Origin: Anaerolineales bacterium HSG25
Lineage (GTDB): Bacteria; Chloroflexota; Anaerolineae; 4572-78; J111
DNA: 64,000 nucleotides
Direction: 5' to 3'
Assembly: GCA_030377865.1 (NCBI GenBank)
Contig: JAUCGA010000009.1
Coordinates: 1-64,000, forward strand
Shown here in pieces: positions 1-7,915 of the stretch. The notes under the pieces are model-generated. The model ran no database searches and had not been told where the DNA came from. It was given only the letters and a program-made list of their open reading frames with translations. Position 1 is the first letter of the stretch, and each line of letters starts with the position of its first letter. A program made the translations under genes and the position numbers.

Positions 1-106
1 CTGCCGTATATCTTGGGTAAAAGTTTCCGTGTTTAATGTCATCATCTTGATCCTTATGGTTAATTTATTTAGAAAAACTTACTTTACCATAGAACCTTTT
101 AACTTT

Positions 107-127
107 CAACTCAGTTTGGTCACACCC
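107..127. repeat. solo terminal repeat, family H
   Basis: This 21-bp segment closely matches one terminal inverted repeat of the 150-bp element at 55097-55246. It contains the TGA stop codon of the adjacent minus-strand gene. The partner end is not seen, so it is either a solo remnant or an element truncated by the window edge. Positions 1-106 hold nothing else I can identify. Confidence 0.5.
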
Positions 128-713
128 AATTCATTAATTCATTAACACCAATCAAATTACCAAACATTATGGTAACTGTCATGACAATTCCTGTGACAAT
201 TCCAGCTATAACTCCAAACAGAGCATCTGTGGTAATACCTGAAAATATCCCTGTAATAATTCCTAAACCAACTCCCACGCCAACGCCTAATCCAACGGCA
301 ACGGCTCTCTTTTCGTCAATAGTAAAAGCTCCGTTGTCAGGCCCACTAATGAGAGCCCCAATCAAAGCACCAACAAACATAGCAATCACTACGATAACTG
401 CTATACCAATTCCCGTCATGCTTTGTATGCGAATCCCTCTGCCTGTTTGTAATATTCCGACCATAATTCCTAAGCTAACCGGGAAGCCAAATAACATTAT
501 CAGCACACTATCATCTCCAATCACTGAGAAAATTACAGCGCAAGTTCCACCGATAAATAAATAGCTAATTCCTGCGAGACAGCCTAGTGAATTTCCATTT
601 TCCTCTTTCGTTATATGCGGTTCCGACCACTTCCAAAATCCATACGAACCACCAATGATGGCCATTGCAAGGGCTATTATTTCCAGAATAGTTTTAAGTT
701 GTTCTAATTCCAC
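120..713 (-). CDS. small glycine-rich integral membrane protein, unknown function
   Basis: A 197-aa protein with a GTG start at 711-713, chosen because a GGAG ribosome-binding sequence lies about 8 nt upstream. It has an N-terminal hydrophobic helix (about 10-28), a cluster of hydrophobic segments (about 45-115), and a Gly/Val/Ile-rich tail (about 135-195) containing GVGVGVGLG-type runs. This pattern resembles glycine-zipper membrane proteins, but I do not recognise a family. The stop codon lies inside the family H terminal repeat, so the C-terminus may have been set by an insertion. No operon partner is evident. Confidence 0.6.
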   Translation of the reverse strand: MELEQLKTILEIIALAMAIIGGSYGFWKWSEPHITKEENGNSLGCLAGISYLFIGGTCAVIFSVIGDDSVLIMLFGFPVSLGIMVGILQTGRGIRIQSMTGIGIAVIVVIAMFVGALIGALISGPDNGAFTIDEKRAVAVGLGVGVGVGLGIITGIFSGITTDALFGVIAGIVTGIVMTVTIMFGNLIGVNELMNWV

Positions 714-814
714 TGTAAATCTCCGGTATGTTATTCAGGTTAATAAAGAGCGAAACACCCACGAAGTCAAAAACAGACCTTGCAGTCGAGCGGATAGTAT
801 AGATATCAACTCGC

Positions 815-1294
815 CTATTCCCCCACAGATTTCAATACTTGAGCGATAAATCTAGCACTGAAATAGATGCCTTGTTGAGTCATTTTATCTACAAATGGTT
901 TGATGGCCTGAATTTTGCCTGTTTGTTTGGCTTGAATTAAAACACCTACAGAGCCGGTAATCGGTAATCCCAAGGATTGAGCAACTTGACGACCCGCCAA
1001 CTCATCGATTAACACCAAACGAGCCTTCTGCTCTAAAGCCAAGGCTATCACCTCGGCTTCTCCTTGGTCGAGGGTGGGCAGTAGTAACTGCACTTGCTTT
1101 GGCGACACTACTGTCTTCACCGTGATCCAATCTTCTTTGGCAAGATCAATCGTGCCATAAATTGTGGGACGATACCCCGATATCTCCTGCTCAACAGCAA
1201 CCGGAATCACCAGTTGTTTGACCATTTCTTGCAGTAAATCGAGGCGACCAATTCGAGCAAAGGTGATTAACGGGGTCGCGTTACTGATGATCAT
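815..1294 (-). CDS. DUF3368-type PIN-like toxin
   Basis: A 159-aa protein starting with SNATPLITFARIGRLDLL, the characteristic opening of DUF3368 predicted PIN-domain proteins. Later acidic positions fit the family: GEAEVIALA (about residues 95-103) and LIDELAGRQVA (about 114-124). PIN proteins are Mg-dependent RNases, and members beside UPF0175 genes are regarded as toxins of type II toxin-antitoxin modules. The gene overlaps the upstream UPF0175 gene by 14 bp, implying translational coupling with the antitoxin made first. The first active-site position is Asn rather than Asp, which is common in DUF3368. RNase activity itself is inferred. Confidence 0.85.
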   Translation of the reverse strand: MIISNATPLITFARIGRLDLLQEMVKQLVIPVAVEQEISGYRPTIYGTIDLAKEDWITVKTVVSPKQVQLLLPTLDQGEAEVIALALEQKARLVLIDELAGRQVAQSLGLPITGSVGVLIQAKQTGKIQAIKPFVDKMTQQGIYFSARFIAQVLKSVGE

Positions 1295-1568
1295 CGGCTA
1301 ATAACCTTGCTCCTTCCAACTCCGTAATCAGTTCAGATTCATCAAAATCAAAAACAACCAGATTACGTTTCGCCAAGATGTCCATAAAGGTCAATCTATT
1401 TAGACCAGCCAGTTGAGCCGCTTTGCCCAAGGAAAGCTTCTTCTCTTGAAAATAGCTAATGGCCGCGATTAAGCGTATCTCTTGGCTCAAGGTTTGTATG
1501 CCGATTTTTAATGATGCTAACAAATCTGTTGGTACTTCAAATGTTATAATGTTGTTCTTTACGGTCAT
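1281..1568 (-). CDS. UPF0175 family antitoxin-like protein
   Basis: A 95-aa protein. I choose the ATG at 1566-1568 (MTVKNNII), 13 codons inside the longest frame, because AAGGAG stands just upstream of it. UPF0175 proteins are small, with a predicted helix-turn-helix; here LSLGKAAQLAGLNRLTFMDIL (about 50-70) fits that region. It overlaps the DUF3368 gene and is the likely antitoxin and autoregulator of the pair. Assignment rests on family resemblance and gene order. Confidence 0.85.
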   Translation of the reverse strand: MTVKNNIITFEVPTDLLASLKIGIQTLSQEIRLIAAISYFQEKKLSLGKAAQLAGLNRLTFMDILAKRNLVVFDFDESELITELEGARLLADDHQ

Positions 1569-1687
1569 ATTCTTTACTCCTTGATCGATTTCCAAACACG
1601 AGGCCAAAAGTAGCCCCTGCCAAAGCAGACCCTAAAGGTCTCCAAGACCTTTAGGGTCAAATATTCACATCTTCACGTCTTCACGCC

Positions 1688-4243
1688 CTACTTCGCCACA
1701 ATATTGACTAACCGCCCCGGCACATAGATCACCTTGCGCACCGTTTTACCGTCGATGAACTTCTCGACTCCCTCGGCGGCTAAGGCTTTGGCCTCGGCAT
1801 CTTCACGGCTGATGTCGGTCGGCAGTTCGACCTTGGCTCGGACTTTGCCGTTGATTTGGATGGCAATTTCGACCACGTCCTCTTTGGCGACCTCGTCGTC
1901 CCATGTCGGCCAATCTTGCTGATGGACGCTGTAGCCTTGCCCAATCGCCTGCCACATCTCCTCGGCAATGTGGGGAAAGCCGGGAGCCAGCAGTAAGACC
2001 AGCGTTTGAATCGCCTCGGCCCATGCCGCGTGGCCGGAGACGGTTTTGTTCTTGTTGCGGATGGCGGTCAGGGCGTTGGTGTACTCCATCAACCCGGCGA
2101 CCATGGTGTTAAAGGTAAAGCTCTTGATGTCGTGGCTGACTCGGCGCACGGCCTGATGTTGCTTGCGGCGCAGGTCACGAATCACGCTGTCGGTCACCTC
2201 GCCCGAACCATCTTGCGGCGCGGTGACCAAATCGTAAACCCGCTCCAAAAAGCGTTGGATGCCGACGATGCCGTTACTGTCCCACGGCCCGCCTTGATGC
2301 CAACGGAAGCCGAACATCAGATAGCCCCGCACCGCGTCCGCGCCAAACTCCTGTACCAGATCATCGGGGGCGACTACATTGCCCCGACTCTTGCTCATTT
2401 TTTCACGGTCTCCGCCCAAAATAATGCCCTGATTAAACAGGTTATCCATCGGCTCGGTCAATTTGGTGACCCCCATGTCATGCATGGTTTTGGTGAAGAA
2501 TCGAGTGTACAGCAGGTGCATGGTGGCATGCTCAATTCCGCCGGTATACTGGTCAATCGGCAACCAGTATGCGCCCTCAGTCGGGTCGAATGGGGTGTCG
2601 TCAGCGGAAATTGGTTCATCAGCCTTCCAATTCGGATCCATGTAAGCATACTGATACCAACTCGAACACATGAAGGTGTCCATCGTATCGGTCTCCCGCT
2701 CGGCCTGACTGCCACATTTAGGGCAGGCGACCTCTTTGAACTCAGCCGTTGTTTTTAATGGCGATTCGCCGGTCGGGGTGAACTCGACATTGTCCGGCAG
2801 TTTGACCGGCAACTCCTCATAAGGTACCGGCACGATGCCACATGTCGGGCAGTCGATCATGGGAATCGGACAGCCCCAATAACGCTGACGGCTAATCAAC
2901 CAGTCGCGCAGGCGGTAGGTCACATCACCCTTACCGATACCCTCTTTCTCCAACCAACTGATGACGGCTCGCACTCCTTCCGTTTCAGCCGTCAACTCGG
3001 CGGGCAGACCGTATTTTTCGGCCAGTTCGACTGTCCACTCATCCAAGTCATACTTGCCGATGGTCGGGTAGCCGTCAAACGGGCCGCTGTTGACCAGTGT
3101 GCCCGGCTCGGCGTAGGTTTCGGTAAAGGGTTGGCCGTCCCAATCTTTGGGAGCCACGACCACCGGAATCGGCAGGTCATACTTTTGGGCGAAGGCAAAG
3201 TCACGCTCGTCGCCGCATGGCACAGCCATGATGGCTCCGGTTCCGTAGGTCATCAACACATAGTCGGCAATCCAAATCGGGATGCGTTCTTGATTAACCG
3301 GATTGATGGCATAAGCTCCGATGAACACGCCGCTCTTTTCCTTTTCGGTGGACAAACGGTCAATCTCGGTTTGACGGGTGGCCGTGTCGATGTAAGCCTC
3401 CACCTCGGCTCGTTGCTCGTCGGTGGTCAACTCGGCCACCAACGGATGCTCTGGAGCCATGACCATGAAGGTCGCCCCCCACAACGTATCGGGTCGGGTG
3501 GTGAAGACCGGCAATGAATGGCCGCCCTCTTCGGTGGTGAAGGTCACTTCGGCTCCGACACTACGCCCAATCCAGTTGGTCTGCATGGTTTTCACTCGAT
3601 CCGGCCAGTTCAGGTCAGAGTAGTCCAACAGTTCGTCGGCATAGTCGGTGATTTTGAAGTACCACTGGTTCAAATCTTTTTTGATGACCGGGGTGTTGCA
3701 TCGCTCGCAGTGGCGGTCGTCACCCCAGACCTGTTCGCGGGCCAAGGTGGTGTTACAGTTGGGACAGAAATCGACGGGGGACAGCTTTTTGTAGGCCAGC
3801 CCCATGTCGTACAATTTACGAAAGAACCATTGCGTCCATTTGTAATAACGCGGGTCGGAGGTGATGATCTCTCGTTCCCAGTCGAACATGGTTCCCATGG
3901 AGCGCAGTTGACCGCGCATCCGTTCGATATTGGCGTAGGTCCACTTTTTGGGCGGGATACCTCGTTTGATGGCCGCGTTTTCGGCGGGCAAACCAAACGA
4001 GTCGAACCCCATCGGGAACAGTACGTTGTAGCCCTTCATCCGCATCCAACGAGCGCGCACATCGCTGGGAGCCATCGCATACCAGTGGCCCATGTGCAGG
4101 TCGCCACTGGGGTAGGGATACATGGTCATGGCGTAATGTTTGGGTTTGTTTTTGTCAATCACTGAGCGGTACAACTTGGTGGCTTCCCACTCTTGTTGCC
4201 ATTTTTGTTCGGTTTGTGGGGCGTTATATCTTTCGGACTTCAT
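1688..4243 (-). CDS. leuS: leucyl-tRNA synthetase
   Basis: An 851-aa class Ia synthetase that charges tRNA-Leu in the cytosol. Visible features are the HIGH-type motif HMGH at residues 50-53, KMSKS near 613-617 (EKMSKSRGNVV), zinc-ribbon cysteines in CPNCN...CERC (about 159-182) and CPTCG...CPKCG further on, and an editing domain with TTRPDTLWGATFM. Length is typical for bacterial LeuRS. The start ATG at 4241-4243 is followed by MKSERYNAPQTEQKWQQEW, the usual N-terminus. Upstream lie a leader peptide and terminator (4571-4764) that could attenuate this gene, separated from it by a family B repeat. Confidence 0.98.
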   Translation of the reverse strand: MKSERYNAPQTEQKWQQEWEATKLYRSVIDKNKPKHYAMTMYPYPSGDLHMGHWYAMAPSDVRARWMRMKGYNVLFPMGFDSFGLPAENAAIKRGIPPKKWTYANIERMRGQLRSMGTMFDWEREIITSDPRYYKWTQWFFRKLYDMGLAYKKLSPVDFCPNCNTTLAREQVWGDDRHCERCNTPVIKKDLNQWYFKITDYADELLDYSDLNWPDRVKTMQTNWIGRSVGAEVTFTTEEGGHSLPVFTTRPDTLWGATFMVMAPEHPLVAELTTDEQRAEVEAYIDTATRQTEIDRLSTEKEKSGVFIGAYAINPVNQERIPIWIADYVLMTYGTGAIMAVPCGDERDFAFAQKYDLPIPVVVAPKDWDGQPFTETYAEPGTLVNSGPFDGYPTIGKYDLDEWTVELAEKYGLPAELTAETEGVRAVISWLEKEGIGKGDVTYRLRDWLISRQRYWGCPIPMIDCPTCGIVPVPYEELPVKLPDNVEFTPTGESPLKTTAEFKEVACPKCGSQAERETDTMDTFMCSSWYQYAYMDPNWKADEPISADDTPFDPTEGAYWLPIDQYTGGIEHATMHLLYTRFFTKTMHDMGVTKLTEPMDNLFNQGIILGGDREKMSKSRGNVVAPDDLVQEFGADAVRGYLMFGFRWHQGGPWDSNGIVGIQRFLERVYDLVTAPQDGSGEVTDSVIRDLRRKQHQAVRRVSHDIKSFTFNTMVAGLMEYTNALTAIRNKNKTVSGHAAWAEAIQTLVLLLAPGFPHIAEEMWQAIGQGYSVHQQDWPTWDDEVAKEDVVEIAIQINGKVRAKVELPTDISREDAEAKALAAEGVEKFIDGKTVRKVIYVPGRLVNIVAK

Positions 4244-4349
4244 TATATGTTACTCCTCAATTTAATTGTGAATTATCAATGATGAATGGTGAATCAGGGT
4301 CTGAGTCAAGCGGGAATAATGACAGCTTTGAAATAAAAATCCTAAAAAG

Positions 4350-4450
4350 CGTGGGAATAAATCCCCACGCTAAGAGCTAAAGACCGCTAAAGTGGCCTAA
4401 ATAGCTGGCTTCAGCCTGCTTAAGCTTTTAGCCTTGGGATTTATTCCAAG
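4350..4450. repeat. family B palindromic repeat, copy 1
   Basis: About 100 bp resembling the segments at 14092-14189, 16889-16990, 29030-29188 and 42945-43100. Arms read as GGAATAAATCCCCACGC and GGGATTTATTCC around an inner palindrome containing GCGGCCT/AGGCCGC-like sequence. It sits between the putative leuS attenuator and the leuS start codon. Confidence 0.75.
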
Positions 4451-4570
4451 GTGTTCGGATACTCTTATTTTAATTAAGCCAATTTATCGTTTTGACTCAC
4501 TCCCTGGTGAATGAACCTTGTCACCTGCGAGGTCTGTTTTTGTCCTCGTAGGTGTTCTAATTTCAAGCAC

Positions 4571-4597
4571 AAAAAAAGCCAGTCTTCCGACCGGCTT
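4571..4597 (-). terminator. rho-independent terminator between leader peptide and leuS
   Basis: On the minus strand the RNA reads AAGCCGGTC-GGAA-GACTGGCTT followed by seven U residues. This is a 9-bp stem with a GNRA-type tetraloop and one G-U pair. It lies 24 bp downstream of the leader ORF stop and about 330 bp upstream of leuS, as expected for an attenuator terminator. It could instead simply end a short independent transcript. Confidence 0.75.
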
Positions 4598-4620
4598 GGA
4601 TGTTCAACAACAATAAGCGC

Positions 4621-4638
4621 CTACCCGATAAGGGGTAG
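4621..4638 (-). promoter_or_regulatory. hairpin overlapping leader-peptide stop
   Basis: CTACCC-GATAAG-GGGTAG forms a perfect 6-bp stem covering the last codons and stop of the leader ORF. A ribosome paused on the nearby Leu codons would mask it. Its role as a pause hairpin is inference. Confidence 0.4.
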
Positions 4639-4764
4639 CGGTGGAAGGTGTGTATCGTAATCGCCCCGAAGGCTGGTAAGCAACGCCAAAAAGCCTTGGC
4701 GGGGCAAGGCGATGGCTTGAATAGTATTGATTTTTGAAAAAGTTGCCAATTTTGATGGTGACAT
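4621..4764 (-). CDS. leucine-rich leader peptide (putative leuS attenuator)
   Basis: A 47-codon ORF beginning MSPSKLATFSK and ending LPPLPLIG. The ATG at 4762-4764 follows GGAGG with a 6-nt gap, one of the better ribosome-binding sites in the window. Nine of 47 residues are Leu and four Ile, with Leu clustered at LALL (26-29) and LPPLPL (40-45). The frame ends in a hairpin and is followed by a terminator, the classic arrangement of a ribosome-mediated attenuator, and the next gene is leuS. I do not recognise the peptide itself. A longer frame through the same start region begins upstream but has no comparable ribosome-binding site. Confidence 0.5.
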   Translation of the reverse strand: MSPSKLATFSKINTIQAIALPRQGFLALLTSLRGDYDTHLPPLPLIG

Positions 4765-4832
4765 GGTCAGCCTCCGTTGATAAGGTGGTTCGATTATAGC
4801 ATGGTTTGGGCGACGAGTCCACCCCAAAATGG

Positions 4833-5031
4833 TTAAGTTTCAGTGGTGATGGCTTCTATCTCTTCGGCAGAGAAACCCGTATATTTCGTTACCATCGCAA
4901 CTGGCACCCCATCGGCAAGCATCGCTCGTACTGTGTGATACCGCTGTTGCCGTTCCTGTTCGGCTTGTTCCTCACCTGTTAGCAAAAGTTGCTTTTGTTG
5001 ATCACACCAGAGAAAATCTGTAAAGTCGTAA
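4833..5031 (-). pseudogene. 3' remnant of an Rpn / PD-(D/E)XK transposase-like gene
   Basis: The minus strand reads in frame to a TAA at 4833-4835. It encodes FLWCDQQKQLLLTGEEQAEQ, then a Gln/Glu-rich helix, then VAMVTKYTGFSAEEIEAI. This is the typical tail of the Rpn/'PD-(D/E)XK nuclease family transposase' proteins, which end with a helix and a short motif about going on to the next step. No start codon or catalytic domain remains; upstream the frame runs into another repeat (CTCTGTGTTTCTCTGTG, about 5032-5050). Confidence 0.65.
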
Positions 5032-5440
5032 AATCTCTGTGTTTCTCTGTGCCTCTGCGGTGTAATCTATAAAACGGGGTGATTAAGTCACTCAGGGAGC
5101 GTAAGGTCGATGATTTGTTAAACCAAGCAAACCTAGATGATCGTATGACCGCAACTGCACGATTTATGTTGAAATTCTATGCAAATTCTGCACAACTCTA
5201 CGGTACAATTGGCTGCAAGATTTGTTAACGAGGCGATGGGTAGCTCCATGTCATTCCGAAACGAAGTGAGGAATCCCTATAAACTCACTTGTATCGGTAG
5301 ATTCACAGGAATTTCTCGTTCGTGCCCGAATGGGTGCAAATGACATGGCTTATGGCACAACAATTTGTAAAGCACATATCAAGGCCAATGAACCATGCCT
5401 TAATTTCGATTTCTTAATCTAATAAAAAGAGAGACAGTAA
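5032..5440. other. intergenic region with repeat remnants
   Basis: No gene seen. The segment contains a short repeat related to 46930-47020 (CTCTGTG-rich), and a 'GTCATTCCGAAACGAAGTGAGGAAT'-like repeat (about 5248-5345) with its inverse near the end; I only quote part of it. The 3' end supplies the ribosome-binding sequence AAAGAGAGA for the DUF4405 gene at 5441. Confidence 0.5.
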
Positions 5441-5944
5441 ATGAAACAACCAAAAAAAACAAGTTCTAACCAAATCAAACTCTATGCCGATATTATCTTA
5501 CTTACGGCATTTATATTGACCAATGTTCCCCATGCAACCGGCATTCCCCTGCATGAATGGATCAGTATCCTCTTTATTATACCCATTCTGGTTCACATTC
5601 TTTTAGATTGGAAGTGGGTGGTGAATGTTACGAAACGGATGTTTAAACGACTGCCCGGCGAAGTACGCTTTAACCACATTTGGGATTTATTAATTTTCAT
5701 TATGATGGTATTTGTACTTCTTAACGGTTTTCTCATTTCAGAAGCGGCACTTCCAGCGTTAGGCATTCACGTTACTATCGATCCGTTCTGGTCAGCCATG
5801 CATAACCAATCAGCCAATTTACTGATGGTTATGGTTGGTGTACATTTAGCTATGCACTGGAATTGGATTGTTAGCATGATCAAACGTTATGTGTTGTACA
5901 AACCAGTACAAATAACACAATCTACACCACAAAGAGGTAAATAA
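5441..5944 (+). CDS. DUF4405 membrane protein (cytochrome b-like fold)
   Basis: A 167-aa integral membrane protein with four predicted helices (about 12-32, 40-60, 82-103, 122-143). Paired histidines occur in or near helices: VPHATGIPLHEW, ILVHILLDW, SAMHNQSAN, GVHLAMHWNW. This is the pattern of DUF4405 proteins, thought to be related to the haem-b subunits of formate dehydrogenase and cytochrome b561. A role in membrane electron transfer is inferred from the histidines only. It is translationally coupled to the next gene (TAAATAATG, 1-bp register at 5944). Confidence 0.8.
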   Translation: MKQPKKTSSNQIKLYADIILLTAFILTNVPHATGIPLHEWISILFIIPILVHILLDWKWVVNVTKRMFKRLPGEVRFNHIWDLLIFIMMVFVLLNGFLISEAALPALGIHVTIDPFWSAMHNQSANLLMVMVGVHLAMHWNWIVSMIKRYVLYKPVQITQSTPQRGK

Positions 5945-6261
5945 TGAAGACATTTATTAAAGAGAGTTTTGTGCCAACCTTGATCATTTTAGTCGCATCG
6001 GCACTGGTGATTTTAGCCGTGCTACCTCTGGCTCAAACCGATTGGGCCGAAACTGTTCGCTCCAGCCCTGATCACGAACAGGAAGACATGGAACCCTCAT
6101 CCGCAGAGGGTGAACATGCTGAACTCCCATTCGCTATTGTAGGGTTTGTTCTCTCGTTTATCAAAGTAACTATGCAAATGGGTATTGGCGGCTTGTTGAT
6201 TGCGCTTGTTTTATGGATTAGCAAAAAAATAAGACATGTACTTCAAGGGAGACACGTATGA
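5944..6261 (+). CDS. small two-helix membrane protein, partner of DUF4405 gene
   Basis: A 105-aa protein with two hydrophobic segments (about 10-28 and 66-92) separated by an acidic, Glu/His-containing loop (SSPDHEQEDMEPSSAEGEHAE is the style; residues about 40-60). It starts immediately at the end of the DUF4405 gene with AGAGG upstream. I do not recognise a family. The acidic loop with histidines could bind metal, and the coupling suggests a shared complex. Confidence 0.65.
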   Translation: MKTFIKESFVPTLIILVASALVILAVLPLAQTDWAETVRSSPDHEQEDMEPSSAEGEHAELPFAIVGFVLSFIKVTMQMGIGGLLIALVLWISKKIRHVLQGRHV

Positions 6262-6368
6262 AAAAATTTTGACTTGTGCGGATAACCGGAAAATCGACAT
6301 TGTAGGTTTTCGACGCGAAGCTAGTACCTGCAATGTTTTGGCTCCAACACACACCTACAAGGTCTTTG

Positions 6369-6459
6369 GTAAATATTCAATGAACTCGCCAGAAGGAGCG
6401 TCAGAAACCCGATTTCTCAAAGAAATCGGGTTTTTAGGGCGGTTTTACTGAACTTTTAC
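6369..6459. repeat. family E repeat, copy 1
   Basis: A 91-bp element with ends GTAAATATTCA and GAACTTTTAC. A central hairpin AGAAACCCGATTTCT...AGAAATCGGGTTT makes it look like a mobile terminator. Related copies are at 40796, 44584 and 46301. Confidence 0.8.
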
Positions 6460-6512
6460 GGTCTTTGAGACCTTGCAGGTGGTCAACCACACAGTTCGAA
6501 ATTTTTTAGGAT

Positions 6513-7634
6513 TTACTGCGGACGCTCCATGAGTGTTAGTTGTAGCTCAATCGTCTCTCCATTACGCAAAATACCAATAGTGATGGTATCACCAGCCACA
6601 TGTTCAAACAGTTCGCTAACTAGGGGATGTCGGTCATCCACCTTTTGACCAGCCACGCTGATAATCACATCCTTGGGCTGAATTCCGGCATCACTGGCCG
6701 GAGTATCATCAACGACAGCTTCAACGTAGGCTCCTTCGGTCAGAGTCAAATTGGCAACAACCGCTAATTGTGGGTTAAGTGGTTGATACTGAATCCCCAA
6801 AAATGGCGGTTTGACCTCGCCATCCTCAATAAGTCGTTGCACTACATTACGGGCGATGTTACTCGGTATAGCAAAGCCTAACCCTTGAGCCTCATCACTA
6901 CCCATAAACTCGCCCCGTACAACCATTGTGTTAATACCAATCACCTGCCCAGCCAAGTTTATCAACGGGCCACCGCTGTTACCATGATTAATAGCCGCGT
7001 CGGTCTGGAGTAGCCCCCGCAGACCGCCCAACTCTCGATTAAAACCGCTCAACACCCCGGCGGTAACAGTGTTCTGATACCGTCCCAAAGCCGAGCCGAT
7101 GGCAATTACATCTGAGCCGAGGGGTAAGGCACTCGAATCGCCCCACACGGCCACGGCAGGCACAATCCCATCAACCTTGATAACAGCCAAATCAAACTCT
7201 GGCGCGGTACCAATCAATCGAGCGGGAACCATGCCTCCTTGAGCATAGATAATACTCAGTTCGCCCGCACCTTCAACCACGTGGTTATTGGTGACGATAT
7301 AACCATCGGCGCTGATAAAAAACCCAGAGCCACTACCTCCGCCGTTCCGATCATTTTGGTTAATAACCGTCACAACCGCAGGAAGGGTCTCGCTAACAGC
7401 GTTAACCATGCTGAACCCCGGTGTGTTGGGAGCCGGAGCCGATTCGGTATCCATTAAAGGCAAATTGATACTAACAGTTTCTGGCTGAATTTCGGCGATA
7501 ATCGATGATGAGTTGGGGAAAAGTTGATCCATAACCATGTAGGTGGCGATTCCACCAATAGCTAACCCCACGAACAACATCATAATTCCGGTCATACAGC
7601 CCGCTAAACATGACGATTGACGATTTTGATTCAT
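6513..7634 (-). CDS. HtrA/Deg-family serine protease with PDZ domain
   Basis: A 373-aa membrane-anchored protease of the S1C family. Residues 15-37 form an uncleaved signal anchor, so the catalytic domain faces outside. The triad is visible: His118 in VTNNHVVEG, Asp148 in EFDLAVIKVD, Ser220 in GNSGGPL. One PDZ domain follows (about 275-370, with PASDAGIQPKDVIISVAGQ). These proteases degrade or chaperone misfolded envelope proteins. The ATG at 7632-7634 has AAAGGAG upstream. Length is typical of single-PDZ members. Confidence 0.95.
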   Translation of the reverse strand: MNQNRQSSCLAGCMTGIMMLFVGLAIGGIATYMVMDQLFPNSSSIIAEIQPETVSINLPLMDTESAPAPNTPGFSMVNAVSETLPAVVTVINQNDRNGGGSGSGFFISADGYIVTNNHVVEGAGELSIIYAQGGMVPARLIGTAPEFDLAVIKVDGIVPAVAVWGDSSALPLGSDVIAIGSALGRYQNTVTAGVLSGFNRELGGLRGLLQTDAAINHGNSGGPLINLAGQVIGINTMVVRGEFMGSDEAQGLGFAIPSNIARNVVQRLIEDGEVKPPFLGIQYQPLNPQLAVVANLTLTEGAYVEAVVDDTPASDAGIQPKDVIISVAGQKVDDRHPLVSELFEHVAGDTITIGILRNGETIELQLTLMERPQ

Positions 7635-7675
7635 AAGAAATACTCCTTTTGTAGCTAATATAATAGTACCTAAAT

Positions 7676-7856
7676 ACAGTGTTAAATAAGTTATGCGGGG
7701 TTTTTAAGATAAGACCTCCAAGGAGAAAACTGCATACCTTGGAGGACGCAGAGTCATTCTCCTCCGAGGTATGCAGTTTTCCTCGTTTGCCCGTTGGTAG
7801 TTCGGGGAGGTGTTTGGAACGAAACCTCACAAGACTTATTTAACGCTGTACTAAAA
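7676..7856. repeat. family G miniature inverted-repeat element, copy 1
   Basis: About 180 bp with terminal repeats ACAGTGTTAAATAAGT and its inverse ACTTATTTAACGCTGT (one mismatch). The inside is near-identical to 62668-62833, including ACCTCCAAGGAGAAAAC and CCTCCGAGGTATG. The right terminus (7831-7856) recurs perfectly inverted at 8779-8804 on the far side of the GNAT gene. Confidence 0.8.
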
Positions 7857-7861
7857 CCACT

Positions 7862-7915
7862 GATTGAAATCAGCGTCTTAAACGGAAAACCTGCTTAAGC
7901 AGGTTTCTTGTATCA
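7862..7915. repeat. family L repeat, copy 1 (overlaps stop codon)
   Basis: Contains the palindrome AAACCTGCTTAAGCAGGTTT (7887-7906). It is repeated inverted at 17033-17090. The conserved segment ends in GCTGATACAAG on the minus strand, and this TGA is the stop codon of the GNAT gene 7913-8773. Confidence 0.7.

Noticed and set aside
2006-2758. 250-aa plus-strand frame inside leuS
   Set aside because: Antisense shadow of a highly conserved gene; no ribosome-binding site and no recognisable protein.
3518-4165. 215-aa plus-strand frame inside leuS
   Set aside because: Antisense shadow caused by GC-rich codon usage of leuS.
6236-6451. 71-aa frame after the DUF4405 pair
   Set aside because: It overlaps the preceding gene and runs through the family E hairpin; no ribosome-binding site of its own.
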